NCBI RefSeq assembly: GCF_029269745.1 | Contig: NZ_JARJHT010000001.1 | Span: 1,364,001 to 1,428,000, forward strand | DNA length: 64,000 bases | From: Polluticoccus soli | GTDB lineage: Bacteria; Bacteroidota; Bacteroidia; Chitinophagales; Chitinophagaceae | Reading direction: 5' to 3' | Part shown: positions 50,364 through 59,944 of the stretch, in pieces | Position numbering within the stretch: the stretch's first letter is position 1 | Layout: every line of letters starts with the position of its first letter | Position numbers and translations under genes: made by a program | The notes under the pieces: model-generated | The model's input: the letters and a program-made list of their open reading frames with translations, nothing else | What the model was told of the DNA's origin: nothing | The model's database searches: none

Positions 50364-52241
50364 CTACAGATTCCAGAAAAAACTTAAAGCAAATAATACC
50401 GTAATACCGATAACCATCACGAAGATATAGAAACCAACCTGGCCTGTTTGCAACATGCGCATACGGTCGCTACCCCAACGTACTGTTTTACCAACACCGT
50501 TTACCATACCGTCAATACCTGCTTTTTCTACGAAGCGGTTGAACGCGTTCGATACGCCGTTCAGCGGACGAACAATGATGATATCGTACAGTTCATCTAC
50601 ATACCATTTGTTTTCCAATACGGCAGCAAAACCTGTGTTCGGAATAAAGTTTGGACGTTTGGTAACACTGTATGCCACGATAATCATAACAATAACCAGC
50701 GTTGTCGAAACACCCATCAGCATCCATTCAGTAGCGTGTTCCAGGTGATGAACATTGAAATTGCTCACAACAGGCGCCAGATAGGTATTAAATGTATGAT
50801 GTTCGCTAATAACTGGAGGCAGGCCAACATAACCACCTACAACCGATAGGATAGCCAGAACGATCAAAGGAATTGTGATAGCTGCGGGGCTTTCGTGTAA
50901 ATGATGTTCTTGGTCATGTGTACCGCGGAAAGGACCGGTAAATGTCAGGAAGTACAGGCGGAACATATAGAAAGCAGTCATCATTGCACCTGCGAGCGCG
51001 AGGTAGAACAGCACGGGGTTGTGCGCGAATGCCGAAGCCAGGATCTCGTCTTTAGAGAAGAAACCAGAGAAGCCAGGAATACCTGCGATAGCCAAACAAC
51101 CGATCAGGAAAGTGATCTGCGTGATTCGCATATGTTTACCCAGGCCACCCATTTTGCGGATGTCTTGTTCACCGCCCATAGCGTGAATAACACTGCCACT
51201 ACCGAGGAACAGCAACGCCTTGAAGAACGCATGCGTCATCACGTGGAATACCGCGGTAGTATATGCGCCTACACCGAGTGCCAGGAACATAAAGCCAAGC
51301 TGGCTAACAGTAGAATAGGCCAGTACTTTTTTGATATCGTATTGCCTCATAGCGATGGTAGCCGCTAGTAAAGCTGTAGCCAGGCCGATGTAAGCAACAA
51401 GATTAAGAGCGAAAGGAGCGAGGTTATAAAGTGCTGAACTGCGAGCGATCATATAGATACCGGCGGTCACCATCGTCGCAGCGTGGATCAGGGCCGATAC
51501 CGGGGTAGGACCCGCCATTGCGTCTGGAAGCCAGGTGTACAGAGGTATCTGAGCACTCTTACCGGTAGCGCCGATAAAGAAGCAGATAGCGATCCACGTA
51601 TAAATGCTGTCGCCCGATGACGCGCCTTGCAGCTGGCCGAAGAAATCAGCGTAGGTCAGGGTGCCGAAGTGGAACAGCACCATCAGCATACCCACCAGGA
51701 AACCAAGGTCACCAATGCGGTTCATTACGAACGCTTTCTTTGCAGCGTTTGTGTAGTCGCGGTTCTTGAACCAGAAGCCAATGAGCAGGTAAGAACAAAG
51801 ACCAACACCCTCCCAACCAATGAACATGATCAGGTAGTTGGCGCCCAATACCAGCAAAAGCATTGAGAACACGAACAGGTTCAGGTAGGCGAAATATTTC
51901 ACCATGCCCTCGTCTTCGTGCATATAAGATGTAGAATACACGTGTATCAGGAAACCAATACCAGTGATAATAAGCAGGAACAAAGACGAAAGTGCATCTA
52001 CCTGGAAGGCAAATGGGATGATCAGTTTACCCGAACGGATAAAATCGAACAGGTGTACCGTAGTAGCTGTACCTGCATTTTTTACTTCGAAGAAAATACC
52101 GAGCGACACCGCAAAAGAAGCCAGGATAGCCAGGCTACCAATAACGCCACCAGCAGTTTTAGGAATTCTCCTCCAACCGATACCATTGATCAGGAAACCG
52201 ATAAGGGGGAATAAAGGAACTAAGTAAACTAAGTTAGTCAA
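50364..52241 (-). CDS. nuoL: NADH-quinone oxidoreductase subunit L
   Basis: The 625-residue largest proton-pumping subunit has the typical core (FIGWEGVGLCSYLLIGFW, TWLPDAMAGPTPVSALIHAA, KKVLAYSTVSQLGFMFLALG) and the C-terminal part that forms the long lateral helix reaching across the membrane arm. Length is normal. It starts 3 bases after the nuoK stop. Confidence 0.97.
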   Translation of the reverse strand: MTNLVYLVPLFPLIGFLINGIGWRRIPKTAGGVIGSLAILASFAVSLGIFFEVKNAGTATTVHLFDFIRSGKLIIPFAFQVDALSSLFLLIITGIGFLIHVYSTSYMHEDEGMVKYFAYLNLFVFSMLLLVLGANYLIMFIGWEGVGLCSYLLIGFWFKNRDYTNAAKKAFVMNRIGDLGFLVGMLMVLFHFGTLTYADFFGQLQGASSGDSIYTWIAICFFIGATGKSAQIPLYTWLPDAMAGPTPVSALIHAATMVTAGIYMIARSSALYNLAPFALNLVAYIGLATALLAATIAMRQYDIKKVLAYSTVSQLGFMFLALGVGAYTTAVFHVMTHAFFKALLFLGSGSVIHAMGGEQDIRKMGGLGKHMRITQITFLIGCLAIAGIPGFSGFFSKDEILASAFAHNPVLFYLALAGAMMTAFYMFRLYFLTFTGPFRGTHDQEHHLHESPAAITIPLIVLAILSVVGGYVGLPPVISEHHTFNTYLAPVVSNFNVHHLEHATEWMLMGVSTTLVIVMIIVAYSVTKRPNFIPNTGFAAVLENKWYVDELYDIIIVRPLNGVSNAFNRFVEKAGIDGMVNGVGKTVRWGSDRMRMLQTGQVGFYIFVMVIGITVLFALSFFWNL

Positions 52242-52244
52242 CGC

Positions 52245-52544
52245 TTAGTGTTTTAATCTGTTCAGAATATTAATGTCTACTGAATGCACTTTCCTGTACA
52301 TCATCACGATGATTGCCAGGCCCACCGCAACTTCGGCAGCAGCCACCACCATGTTGAAGAATACGAAGATCTGTGCTGAGGAATCGCCGTACATTTTAGA
52401 AAATGCAACCAGCAGCAGGTTCACTGCATTCAGCATCATCTCGATGCACATGAAAATGATAATAGCATTGCGGCGCATCAAGGTACCCATGATACCAATG
52501 CAAAACAACGCCATGCTTAAAAACAAATAGTATTGTATCGGCAT
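52245..52544 (-). CDS. nuoK: NADH-quinone oxidoreductase subunit K
   Basis: The 99-residue three-helix membrane subunit begins [20 protein letters not shown] and carries the essential Glu in [20 protein letters not shown] second conserved Glu is in the [17 protein letters not shown] helix. It lies 6 bases after nuoJ. Confidence 0.97.
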   Translation of the reverse strand: MPIQYYLFLSMALFCIGIMGTLMRRNAIIIFMCIEMMLNAVNLLLVAFSKMYGDSSAQIFVFFNMVVAAAEVAVGLAIIVMMYRKVHSVDINILNRLKH

Positions 52545-52550
52545 AATTAC

Positions 52551-53063
52551 TTAGTTATTAGTGCTGGCCTCTTCTTTTTTACCAATCACTATCGCACCTA
52601 TCATTGCACTCAGGAAAAGGACGCTGCTTATTTCAAATGGCAGCACAAACTGGGTAAACAGCGTTTTGCCAAGGTTTTTGATCAATCCGATATCAGTTGA
52701 TGTTTGCTCCAGTTCACCGCGTGAGGACGATTTCAGCGCAGCCAATACTACCAGGAACAGCACGCCGCCCGAAATAACGCCAGCCAGCTGTACCAACCTG
52801 TTTTTCTGCGGTTCGGTGTCTGCATTCAGATTCATCAACATGATAACGAACAGGAACAGTACCATGATAGCGCCCGCGTAAACGATAATGTTTACGATAG
52901 CCAGGAACTGTGCGTTCATTAATATATAATGGCCGGAAATGGCAAAGAATGTCAGGATCAGGAACAGTACGCTGTTCACAGGGTTGCGGCTGAGGATTAC
53001 GCCAAGTGCACAGCTTAGGGCAACAACTGTAAGAAACCAGAATAATACTTCGTAAATGCTCAT
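52551..53063 (-). CDS. nuoJ: NADH-quinone oxidoreductase subunit J
   Basis: The 170-residue five-helix membrane subunit has NPVNSVLFLILTFFAISGHY and the pi-bulge-type helix IVNIIVYAGAIMVLFLFVIM that couples quinone reduction to the proton channel. Length is normal. It is 5 bases after nuoI. Confidence 0.96.
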   Translation of the reverse strand: MSIYEVLFWFLTVVALSCALGVILSRNPVNSVLFLILTFFAISGHYILMNAQFLAIVNIIVYAGAIMVLFLFVIMLMNLNADTEPQKNRLVQLAGVISGGVLFLVVLAALKSSSRGELEQTSTDIGLIKNLGKTLFTQFVLPFEISSVLFLSAMIGAIVIGKKEEASTNN

Positions 53064-53068
53064 AAATA

Positions 53069-53578
53069 CTATTTGCCGCTATCCTGTTTTTTAGGATGCT
53101 GAATAAGCAGGTCTTCTTTTTTATAAATGAAGTGGTCGCGGGTGTAGCTTACCGGCATAACTGTTTCGCTTAGGTAAACTGCATCTTTCGGACAAGCTTC
53201 TTCGCAGTAGCCGCAGAAAATGCAACGCAGCATGTTTATCTCGTACTTCGCAGCATATTTCTCTTCACGATACAGATGTTCTTCTCCCGGTTTGCGTTCA
53301 GCTGCTTCCATTGTAATAGCTTCAGCAGGGCAGGCAAGGGCGCAAAGACCGCAGGCTGTACAGCGCTCACGTCCTTCTTCATCACGGTTCAAAACGTGCA
53401 GGCCACGGAAAACCGGGCTGAACGGACGCTTTTGTTCCGGATAGTTTACGGTAGCTTTCTTCTTGAATATGTGGCTAAGCGTTATGCTCAAGCCTTTAGC
53501 GATCGACGGCAAATAGATCCGCTCGCTGAAAGTCATCGGGCTACGGTCTATCTGTACTGATCTATTTGTTAGTTTCAT
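53069..53578 (-). CDS. nuoI: NADH-quinone oxidoreductase subunit I
   Basis: The 169-residue peripheral subunit carries two 4Fe-4S clusters (N6a and N6b) in CTACGLCALACPAEAIT and CIFCGYCEEACPKDAV. RPFSPVFRGLHVL and the amphipathic start are typical. It is 8 bases after nuoH. Confidence 0.97.
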   Translation of the reverse strand: MKLTNRSVQIDRSPMTFSERIYLPSIAKGLSITLSHIFKKKATVNYPEQKRPFSPVFRGLHVLNRDEEGRERCTACGLCALACPAEAITMEAAERKPGEEHLYREEKYAAKYEINMLRCIFCGYCEEACPKDAVYLSETVMPVSYTRDHFIYKKEDLLIQHPKKQDSGK

Positions 53579-53586
53579 TCTTAATC

Positions 53587-54660
53587 CTACGATTTAAATA
53601 TCCACAGTATCGCAATACCAGTCAGCAGCATGTTTGCCAGCGCCAGGGGTATCAGCGAAGTCCAACCTATGCGCATCAGCTGGTCGTACCTGAAACGAGG
53701 CAGGGTCCAGCGAACGAACATGAAAAACAATATAAATCCAACAACTTTAGTCAACAGAACGCCTACGCAGATAAGCGTAAACAGAAGTGGGTGAACCGCT
53801 GCTGCTACCTGGTCCATGAACGGGAAGTTATAACCGCCAAAGAAAAGCGTAGACAAGATAGCCGAGCTGATAAACATATTAATGTACTCGGCAAACAGGT
53901 AGAAACCAAGCTTCATTGAAGAATACTCCTGGTGGTAACCCATGTTTAGTTCGCTTTCTGCTTCCGGAAGATCGAAAGGAGCGCGGTTCAACTCAGCGAA
54001 GGTGCAGATCAGGAATATCAGGAAGCCGAGAGGTTGCTTGAAGAAGTTCCACGTAAAATAGCCGTTATCCCAAAAGCCGTGCTGTTGCGCAACGATCTCC
54101 CTAAGAGACAGTGTACCAGTCAGCATCAGCAGGGCGATCAGGCTGATACCCAGAGCCAGCTCGTAAGAGATAGCTTGTGATGCAGCGCGGATACTACTTA
54201 ACAGGGAAAATTTATTGTTAGAAGCCCAGCCTCCCAGCATCACACCGTAGACACCAAGGCTCACTACACCAAACACAAAGAGGATACCTATATTAATATC
54301 TGCAACCTGCAATGATACAACGTGTCCGTTGTCCATTACATAATCTGGCCCCCAGGGAATGATAGCACTGGTCATAGTTGCTGTAAGCATAGCCAGGCAT
54401 GGCCCTAATATAAACAGGAAACGTGTAGAGCGGTCTGGGATGATCTCTTCTTTAAAGAAGAGTTTCAAACCATCGGCCAATGGTTGCAGCAAACCCAGCG
54501 GGCCCGCGCGGTTGGGTCCACGGCGATCCTGCATGACAGCAGCTACCTTACGCTCGGCCCAGGTGGCGTACATCGCAATACCCAGTGAGCCCATCAAAAT
54601 AACGGTAATGAGAATGATCTTCTCCAGTACGAGCGCTGTATCAACTTGCAGTAACAGCAT
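53587..54660 (-). CDS. nuoH: NADH-quinone oxidoreductase subunit H
   Basis: The 357-residue eight-helix membrane subunit lines the quinone tunnel. The loop RRGPNRAGPLGLLQPLADGL and the acidic E-channel segment FAELNRAPFDLPEAESELN are both intact, as is the C-terminal FVRWTLPRFRYDQLMRIGW. It starts 32 bases after nuoG. Confidence 0.97.
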   Translation of the reverse strand: MLLLQVDTALVLEKIILITVILMGSLGIAMYATWAERKVAAVMQDRRGPNRAGPLGLLQPLADGLKLFFKEEIIPDRSTRFLFILGPCLAMLTATMTSAIIPWGPDYVMDNGHVVSLQVADINIGILFVFGVVSLGVYGVMLGGWASNNKFSLLSSIRAASQAISYELALGISLIALLMLTGTLSLREIVAQQHGFWDNGYFTWNFFKQPLGFLIFLICTFAELNRAPFDLPEAESELNMGYHQEYSSMKLGFYLFAEYINMFISSAILSTLFFGGYNFPFMDQVAAAVHPLLFTLICVGVLLTKVVGFILFFMFVRWTLPRFRYDQLMRIGWTSLIPLALANMLLTGIAILWIFKS

Positions 54661-54692
54661 AATGGCGCAAAAGTAATTAGTTCGTTAAATTT

Positions 54693-55778
54693 TTACTTGT
54701 CTTTCTTTTCGAAGTCGTCCGAGTGGGCAGGGCCGTCAATTTTCGATAGTTCTATCTCTGGCCTATTCACATCGCTCACCCGGTGAATGTCCATCAGCAA
54801 CTTAGGATCTTTGCCAATTACTTCGGGCAGAACGTTTTGTGGTTTCTTCGCATTCACATAGTGGTTTTGCGATATAACACTTTGGCGGCTCACTTTGGTA
54901 GGACCTTCGATCACCCAATCTTTCACTTCCTTCGTATCAAAGCGGCAGGTGTTACAAATCCAGTCTTCTACCTCGTTCCACTCGTCTTTGCGGGCCGTGA
55001 CACGGTAAACTTCATCGCCACGCATCCAGAGCCTCACTTTACCAGAGCACGTCGGGCAATCGCGATGAGCATCTACAGCTTTGGTAAACCATACACGGTT
55101 TTTGAAGCGGAAGGTCTTATCAGTCAGGGCGCCTACCGGGCAAACATCTATCACGTTGCCGATAAACTCGTTGTCCAGTGATTTGCCGAGCAGCGTACTG
55201 ATCTCAGATTTGTCACCGCGGTCCAGGATACCGTGTTCGCGTCGCTGGGTCAGTTGTTCTGCTGTAAATACGCAACGGTAACACAGGATGCAACGCGTCA
55301 TGTGCAACTGTATCTTATCTCCAATATCTTCTTTGTCGAATGTTCGGCGGTTGAACTCGTAACGGGTGCCCGCGCTACCGTGTTCGTAGCTCAGATCCTG
55401 CAGGTCGCACTCGCCGGCCTGGTCGCACACTGGGCAATCCAGCGGGTGGTTCAGCAGCAGGAATTCTACAACGCCTTTACGCGCATCCAGCACTTTTTCA
55501 GAAGTGATGCTTTTCACTTCCATGCCATCCATAACGGTAGTACGGCAGCTGGCTACCAGCTTAGGCATGGGGCGTGGGTCCTTTTCAGAGCCCTTGCTCA
55601 CCTCTACCAGGCAGGTGCGGCATTTACCACCGCTGCCTTCAAGCTTGCTGTAATAGCACATAGCAGGCGGTGTAACGTCGCCGCCTATCAGGCGTGCTGC
55701 ATTCAGGATGGAAGTACCTGCAGGCACTTCTACCGTTATATTATCAATTGTTACTTTCAGTTTTGGTGTTTCAGACAT
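54693..55778 (-). CDS. nuoG: NADH-quinone oxidoreductase subunit G, short form
   Basis: The 361-residue electron-transfer subunit has the N-terminal 2Fe-2S domain (CYYSKLEGSGGKCRTCLVEV), the His-coordinated cluster HPLDCPVCDQAGECDLQ, the 4Fe-4S ligands in CILCYRCV and CPVGAL, and a last pair of Cys motifs (DCPTC, CNTC) of the molybdopterin-oxidoreductase Fe-S region. The large C-terminal molybdopterin-like domain found in E. coli NuoG (about 900 residues) is missing; the chain ends in a polar tail. Short NuoG forms occur in Bacteroidota, so this is probably normal rather than a truncation. Confidence 0.94.
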   Translation of the reverse strand: MSETPKLKVTIDNITVEVPAGTSILNAARLIGGDVTPPAMCYYSKLEGSGGKCRTCLVEVSKGSEKDPRPMPKLVASCRTTVMDGMEVKSITSEKVLDARKGVVEFLLLNHPLDCPVCDQAGECDLQDLSYEHGSAGTRYEFNRRTFDKEDIGDKIQLHMTRCILCYRCVFTAEQLTQRREHGILDRGDKSEISTLLGKSLDNEFIGNVIDVCPVGALTDKTFRFKNRVWFTKAVDAHRDCPTCSGKVRLWMRGDEVYRVTARKDEWNEVEDWICNTCRFDTKEVKDWVIEGPTKVSRQSVISQNHYVNAKKPQNVLPEVIGKDPKLLMDIHRVSDVNRPEIELSKIDGPAHSDDFEKKDK

Positions 55779-55799
55779 AAGTCAAAATCATTCAGATTG

Positions 55800-57149
55800 T
55801 TAAGCTGATGCAGGAACATGGATAGGGTCAGCATAATGTGCCAGGCCATAGTTCCTTCTTTGCGCTTCATCGGGATTTAGCACGTGCCATTCAAATTCAT
55901 CGCGGAAGTGGCGGATGGCAGCGGCTACCGGCCATGCTGCTGCGTCGCCCAACGGACAGATGGTGTTACCTTCTATCTTACGCTGGATATCCCACAGCAG
56001 GTCGATGTCGCTCATCTTTCCTTTTCCGTATTCGAGGTTCTTCAGTATTTTATACATCCAGCCGGTACCTTCACGGCAAGGGCTGCACTGACCGCAACTT
56101 TCGTGGTTGTAGAAATGCGCCAGAGACATAGTGTGACGCACCACGCACTGGTCTTCGTCCATTACAATAAAGCCGCCTGAACCCATCATGGTACCAGTTG
56201 CGAACCCTCCGTCGGCCAGGCTCTCGTAACTCATGGTACGCGTTTCGCCTTTAGCTGTTTTCAGAAGTAGATTCGCCGGTAATATGGGTACTGATGAACC
56301 GCCCGGTATGCACGCTTTCAGGCGTTTACCTTTAGGGATGCCGCCGCAGTATTCATCAGAGAAGATGAATTCTTCAACTGATTGAGTCATGTCGATCTCG
56401 TAGATACCCGGCTTGTTGATGTTGCCGCAAGCAGAGATCAGTTTAGTACCTGTTGATCTACCGACACCTATTTTAGCATATTCGTCGCCGCCCATATTGA
56501 TGATGGGTACCACCGCCGCAAGTGTTTCAACATTATTTACCACAGTAGGGCGCATCCATACACCTTGAACCGCCGGGAATGGTGGTTTGATACGGGGGTT
56601 ACCTCGTTTACCTTCCAGGCTTTCTATAAGAGCAGTTTCTTCACCACAGATGTAGGCACCAGCACCACGCTGTACATATATTTCGCAATCGAAACCTGAG
56701 CCAAGGATGTTCTTTCCAAGAAAGCCATTAGCTTTTGCTTCGCCGATAGCTTCTTCCAGGATGTCCACGATCCAGGCGTACTCTCCACGTATATATATAT
56801 AGGTAGCGTGGCTACCCAGGGCAAAGCTGCTCACGATCAAGCCTTCGATCAGCAGGTGCGGAAGGAACTCCATCAGATAGCGATCTTTGAAAGTACCGGG
56901 CTCTGATTCATCCGCATTACAGACCAGGTGACGGGGAACTCCTTCCGGTTTGGCCAGGAAGCTCCATTTCATACCTGTAGGGAAACCCGCACCACCGCGA
57001 CCACGAAGACCGCTTTTCTTTACTTCTTCAACGATCTCATCGGGTGTCATTTTAAAGGCCTTCTCCACAGAACGGTAACCACCGTGTTTGCGGTAGGCTT
57101 CGTAATAACGAATACCTTCTTTATCTGCGTGCTCTAATAAAAGTTTCAT
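55800..57149 (-). CDS. nuoF: NADH-quinone oxidoreductase subunit F
   Basis: The 449-residue NADH-binding subunit holds FMN and a 4Fe-4S cluster. GLRGRGGAGFPTGMKWSF is the nucleotide-binding loop, GAGAYICGEETALIESLEG the FMN region, and ESCGQCSPCREGTGWMYKI with a later TICPLGDAA gives the cluster ligands. It follows the NTF2-like gene after 34 bases and precedes nuoG after 21. Confidence 0.97.
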   Translation of the reverse strand: MKLLLEHADKEGIRYYEAYRKHGGYRSVEKAFKMTPDEIVEEVKKSGLRGRGGAGFPTGMKWSFLAKPEGVPRHLVCNADESEPGTFKDRYLMEFLPHLLIEGLIVSSFALGSHATYIYIRGEYAWIVDILEEAIGEAKANGFLGKNILGSGFDCEIYVQRGAGAYICGEETALIESLEGKRGNPRIKPPFPAVQGVWMRPTVVNNVETLAAVVPIINMGGDEYAKIGVGRSTGTKLISACGNINKPGIYEIDMTQSVEEFIFSDEYCGGIPKGKRLKACIPGGSSVPILPANLLLKTAKGETRTMSYESLADGGFATGTMMGSGGFIVMDEDQCVVRHTMSLAHFYNHESCGQCSPCREGTGWMYKILKNLEYGKGKMSDIDLLWDIQRKIEGNTICPLGDAAAWPVAAAIRHFRDEFEWHVLNPDEAQRRNYGLAHYADPIHVPASA

Positions 57150-57183
57150 ATGACGCTAAACCCCTTGCAGGGCTTTTGTGTTT

Positions 57184-57603
57184 TTAAATTTTAGTACTCT
57201 GTCGACTCAATAATTGCCAACGATTGCCGGTTTTCACCCAAACTTGCAACACATGCAGTTTTAGCTCCAGCACTTTGCCATCCATTACTACTGTGATGTC
57301 AGGATTTGTCCTAACGCAGGCAATATTGCCGTAAAACGTAAATACCGGCTCGTACGAGTCTATCCTCTTATAGTCCAGAACTCCGTCACGCAAGTCATTG
57401 ATCACATCCTGCTTCTTTTCTATCCAGCCATTCGAATGTCCATATTTCAGGTCATCGTGCAGCACCATTTTAAGATAGAACGAGTCTTTCCGGAGCATGG
57501 CCTGATCCATAGCTACCATGGTGTTTTTCAAAACCACGGTATCTGACTGTGCGAAAACGGTTCCGCAAACAAAGAGCAAAACTATAATGAGCAGTTGGCG
57601 CAT
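57184..57603 (-). CDS. Secreted NTF2-like (DUF4440/SnoaL-type) protein inside the nuo operon
   Basis: The 139-residue protein has a signal peptide (MRQLLIIVLLFVCGTVFAQ) and a cone-shaped NTF2-like fold: helices up to about residue 55 (MDQAMLRKDSFYLKMVLHDD), then strands with LKYGHSNGWIEKKQDVINDL, YEPVFTFYGNIACVRTN and LHVLQVWVKTGNRWQLLSRQ. It lies 1 base after the nuoE stop and 34 bases before nuoF, so it is transcribed with complex I although its product is exported. No catalytic residue is evident, and no function is known. Confidence 0.85.
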   Translation of the reverse strand: MRQLLIIVLLFVCGTVFAQSDTVVLKNTMVAMDQAMLRKDSFYLKMVLHDDLKYGHSNGWIEKKQDVINDLRDGVLDYKRIDSYEPVFTFYGNIACVRTNPDITVVMDGKVLELKLHVLQVWVKTGNRWQLLSRQSTKI

Positions 57604-57604
57604 A

Positions 57605-58096
57605 CTAGTTATTTAAGGCTGCGCTTTTCCGGCATTCATCAATTATCTGGTCAACTTTTTCTTTGGTGAGGTGTTCTTTATAGTATTTGCCAAGCTGCAT
57701 CATAGGTGCATATCCGCATGCACCCAAGCATTCTGCCGGCTTCAGTGTAAACAGGCCGTCGGTTGTTGTCTCTCCTTCACCGATGCTCAGTTTTTCTTTA
57801 ATGTATGCGATTATATCATCGCTGCCATTCAGCATACAGGGCCCTGTACGACAAACTTCAAAAACGTATTTGCCTACGGGCTTCAGGTTGTACATGGTAT
57901 AGAAGCTGGCTACTTCGTACACCTCAATAGGTAGTATGTTAAGCAATTCTGCCACATAATCCATTACCGGCACATCCAGCCAGCCGTTGTTAGCATCCTG
58001 CGCCATGTGAAGCAAAGGGATCAACGCACTTTTTTGCTTTCCATCAGGGTAGCGGGCGATGATCTCATTTACTTTTTGCTGATCCAGTTTGTTCAT
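57605..58096 (-). CDS. nuoE: NADH-quinone oxidoreductase subunit E
   Basis: The 163-residue subunit carries the N1a 2Fe-2S cluster: CRTGPCMLNGSDD and ECLGACGYAPMM supply the four Cys. The N-terminal RYPDGKQKSALIPLLHMAQD helix is typical. It lies 40 bases after nuoD. Confidence 0.97.
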   Translation of the reverse strand: MNKLDQQKVNEIIARYPDGKQKSALIPLLHMAQDANNGWLDVPVMDYVAELLNILPIEVYEVASFYTMYNLKPVGKYVFEVCRTGPCMLNGSDDIIAYIKEKLSIGEGETTTDGLFTLKPAECLGACGYAPMMQLGKYYKEHLTKEKVDQIIDECRKSAALNN

Positions 58097-58136
58097 ATTT
58101 CAAACCCCTTGAGGGCTTACTTTATTATTAGAATTA

Positions 58137-59390
58137 TTAAGCGTCGAGTTCTCCGGCAATAACGTTCAAGCTACTCAGTGCAATGACCGCATCGCTCAAT
58201 AAGCCATTTTTGATCATTTCAGGGTAAGCCTGGTAATAGATAAAGCATGGCCTGCGGAAGTGCAACCTGTACGGAGAACGTCCACCATCACTTATTAAGT
58301 AGTATCCTAATTCGCCGTTAGCACCTTCTACAGCATGGTAAATCTCGCCGGCTGGTACGTTGATCTCGCCCATCACCATCTTGAAGTGGTAGATCAGCGC
58401 TTCCATCTTCGTGTACACATCTTCTTTTGCAGGGAAATGGTAATGGTCTGACTCAGGCGCATAGAACAGGTTTTTTTGAGCAGGATCGTCTTTTTCCAAC
58501 TGTGCGATCTTAGCCATCGCCTGTTTTACGATGCTAAAGCTTTCCCAGATCTCACCGTTCCGTACCATGAAGCGATCGTACACGTCGCCGGTAGTACCAA
58601 CAGGTATCTTAAAGTCGAAATCTTCGTAAGAACAGTATGGTTGAGCAACACGGACATCATAGTCAACGCCGGCTGCACGGAGGTTTGGTCCGGTGAAGCC
58701 GTAGTTCAGTGCACGTTCAGCACTGATAGGACCTGCACCGATGCAACGCTCCATAAAGATGCGGTTGCGATTGAGCAGCGCCTCGAATTCCTCCATTACC
58801 TTCGGGAAACCATCAAGGAACTTGTTGATCTTCTGCCACGCAACTTCTGAGAAATTGCGTTCAAAACCACCAACACGACCCATATTTGTTGTAAGACGTG
58901 ACCCACAGATCTCTTCGTAGATCTCGTATATAAGCTCGCGCCACTGAAATACATAAGTAAAGGCTGTCAACGCACCGGTGTCTACCGCAATAACTGAGTT
59001 GCAGACCAGGTGATCGGCAATACGTGCCAGCTCCATAACCAGCACACGCATGTAGTCTACGCGTTTCGGTGTCTTGATGCCTATTAGCTTTTCGAGCGTC
59101 ATGTGCCAGCCCATGTTGTTGATAGGTGCTGAGCAATAATTCAGACGATCGGTAAGTGGAGTGATCTGGTAGTACGGACGACGTTCGGCTATTTTTTCGA
59201 AAGCACGGTGGATGTAGCCTATGGTAGGCACCGCATCTAGTACTTTCTCTCCGTCTATCTCCAGGATATTTTGGAACACACCGTGCGTGGCCGGGTGCGT
59301 AGGACCCAGGTTTAGCGTGGTGGTTTGCTTTTGTAATGACTCTTCAGCAAGCGTGATGTGCTGTTGCTGATGTTTTTGTAATTCAGACAT
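58137..59390 (-). CDS. nuoD: NADH-quinone oxidoreductase subunit D
   Basis: The 417-residue 49-kDa-type subunit helps form the quinone site. LGPTHPATHGVFQNILEIDG near residue 28, the HRAFEKIAERR block, the conserved SAPINNMGWHMTLEKL and the ending LSSLNVIAGELDA are all present. nuoC and nuoD are separate genes here, unlike the fused nuoCD of E. coli. It is 18 bases after nuoC. Confidence 0.97.
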   Translation of the reverse strand: MSELQKHQQQHITLAEESLQKQTTTLNLGPTHPATHGVFQNILEIDGEKVLDAVPTIGYIHRAFEKIAERRPYYQITPLTDRLNYCSAPINNMGWHMTLEKLIGIKTPKRVDYMRVLVMELARIADHLVCNSVIAVDTGALTAFTYVFQWRELIYEIYEEICGSRLTTNMGRVGGFERNFSEVAWQKINKFLDGFPKVMEEFEALLNRNRIFMERCIGAGPISAERALNYGFTGPNLRAAGVDYDVRVAQPYCSYEDFDFKIPVGTTGDVYDRFMVRNGEIWESFSIVKQAMAKIAQLEKDDPAQKNLFYAPESDHYHFPAKEDVYTKMEALIYHFKMVMGEINVPAGEIYHAVEGANGELGYYLISDGGRSPYRLHFRRPCFIYYQAYPEMIKNGLLSDAVIALSSLNVIAGELDA

Positions 59391-59408
59391 TGCTAGTCCC
59401 CCTTTTAG

Positions 59409-59921
59409 TTATGCTACTGTACCGCCGCGGCCAAACATTTCGTCATCCTTGTCCACACGGGTAGGATCTTCCATTGCGTATTCTTTACGCATCGGGAAGT
59501 AATCCATTTCGTCGACATTGAGGATGCGAGTAAGGTTCGGGTGGCCAATAAAGTTTACTCCATAGAAATCATAGCTTTCACGCTCCATCCAGTTAGCGCC
59601 CGAAAACAGCGGCGTAGCACTGGCTACATCGGGCCTCTCGATGGGTATATATACTTTAAGGCGTAGACGGATGTTATCAACCAGGTTGTGCAGGTGATAT
59701 ACGATGCACAGTTCTTCGCCTTTCCTGTCAGGGTAGTGAACCGCAGTCAGGTCTGTAAGGAAACGGAACTTCAGTTGCTCGTCGTCGTGCAGGAACTGCA
59801 GAATCTGCATGTTCATTTCAGCAGGCGCAGTAACCGCAAGCATTCCAAAGGACTCGTCGAATCCGGCAAGCTGCTCTCCAAATTTCTCCGACAGGCGTTG
59901 TTTTACTATTTCGTTGGTCAT
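59409..59921 (-). CDS. nuoC: NADH-quinone oxidoreductase subunit C
   Basis: The 170-residue 30-kDa-type subunit carries the family motif ERESYDFYGVNFIGHPNLTRIL with its ending YFPMRKEYAMEDPTRVD. Length is normal for the unfused form. It lies 23 bases after nuoB. Confidence 0.96.
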   Translation of the reverse strand: MTNEIVKQRLSEKFGEQLAGFDESFGMLAVTAPAEMNMQILQFLHDDEQLKFRFLTDLTAVHYPDRKGEELCIVYHLHNLVDNIRLRLKVYIPIERPDVASATPLFSGANWMERESYDFYGVNFIGHPNLTRILNVDEMDYFPMRKEYAMEDPTRVDKDDEMFGRGGTVA

Positions 59922-59944
59922 AAACCTTTCCCCAAAGGGATTTA

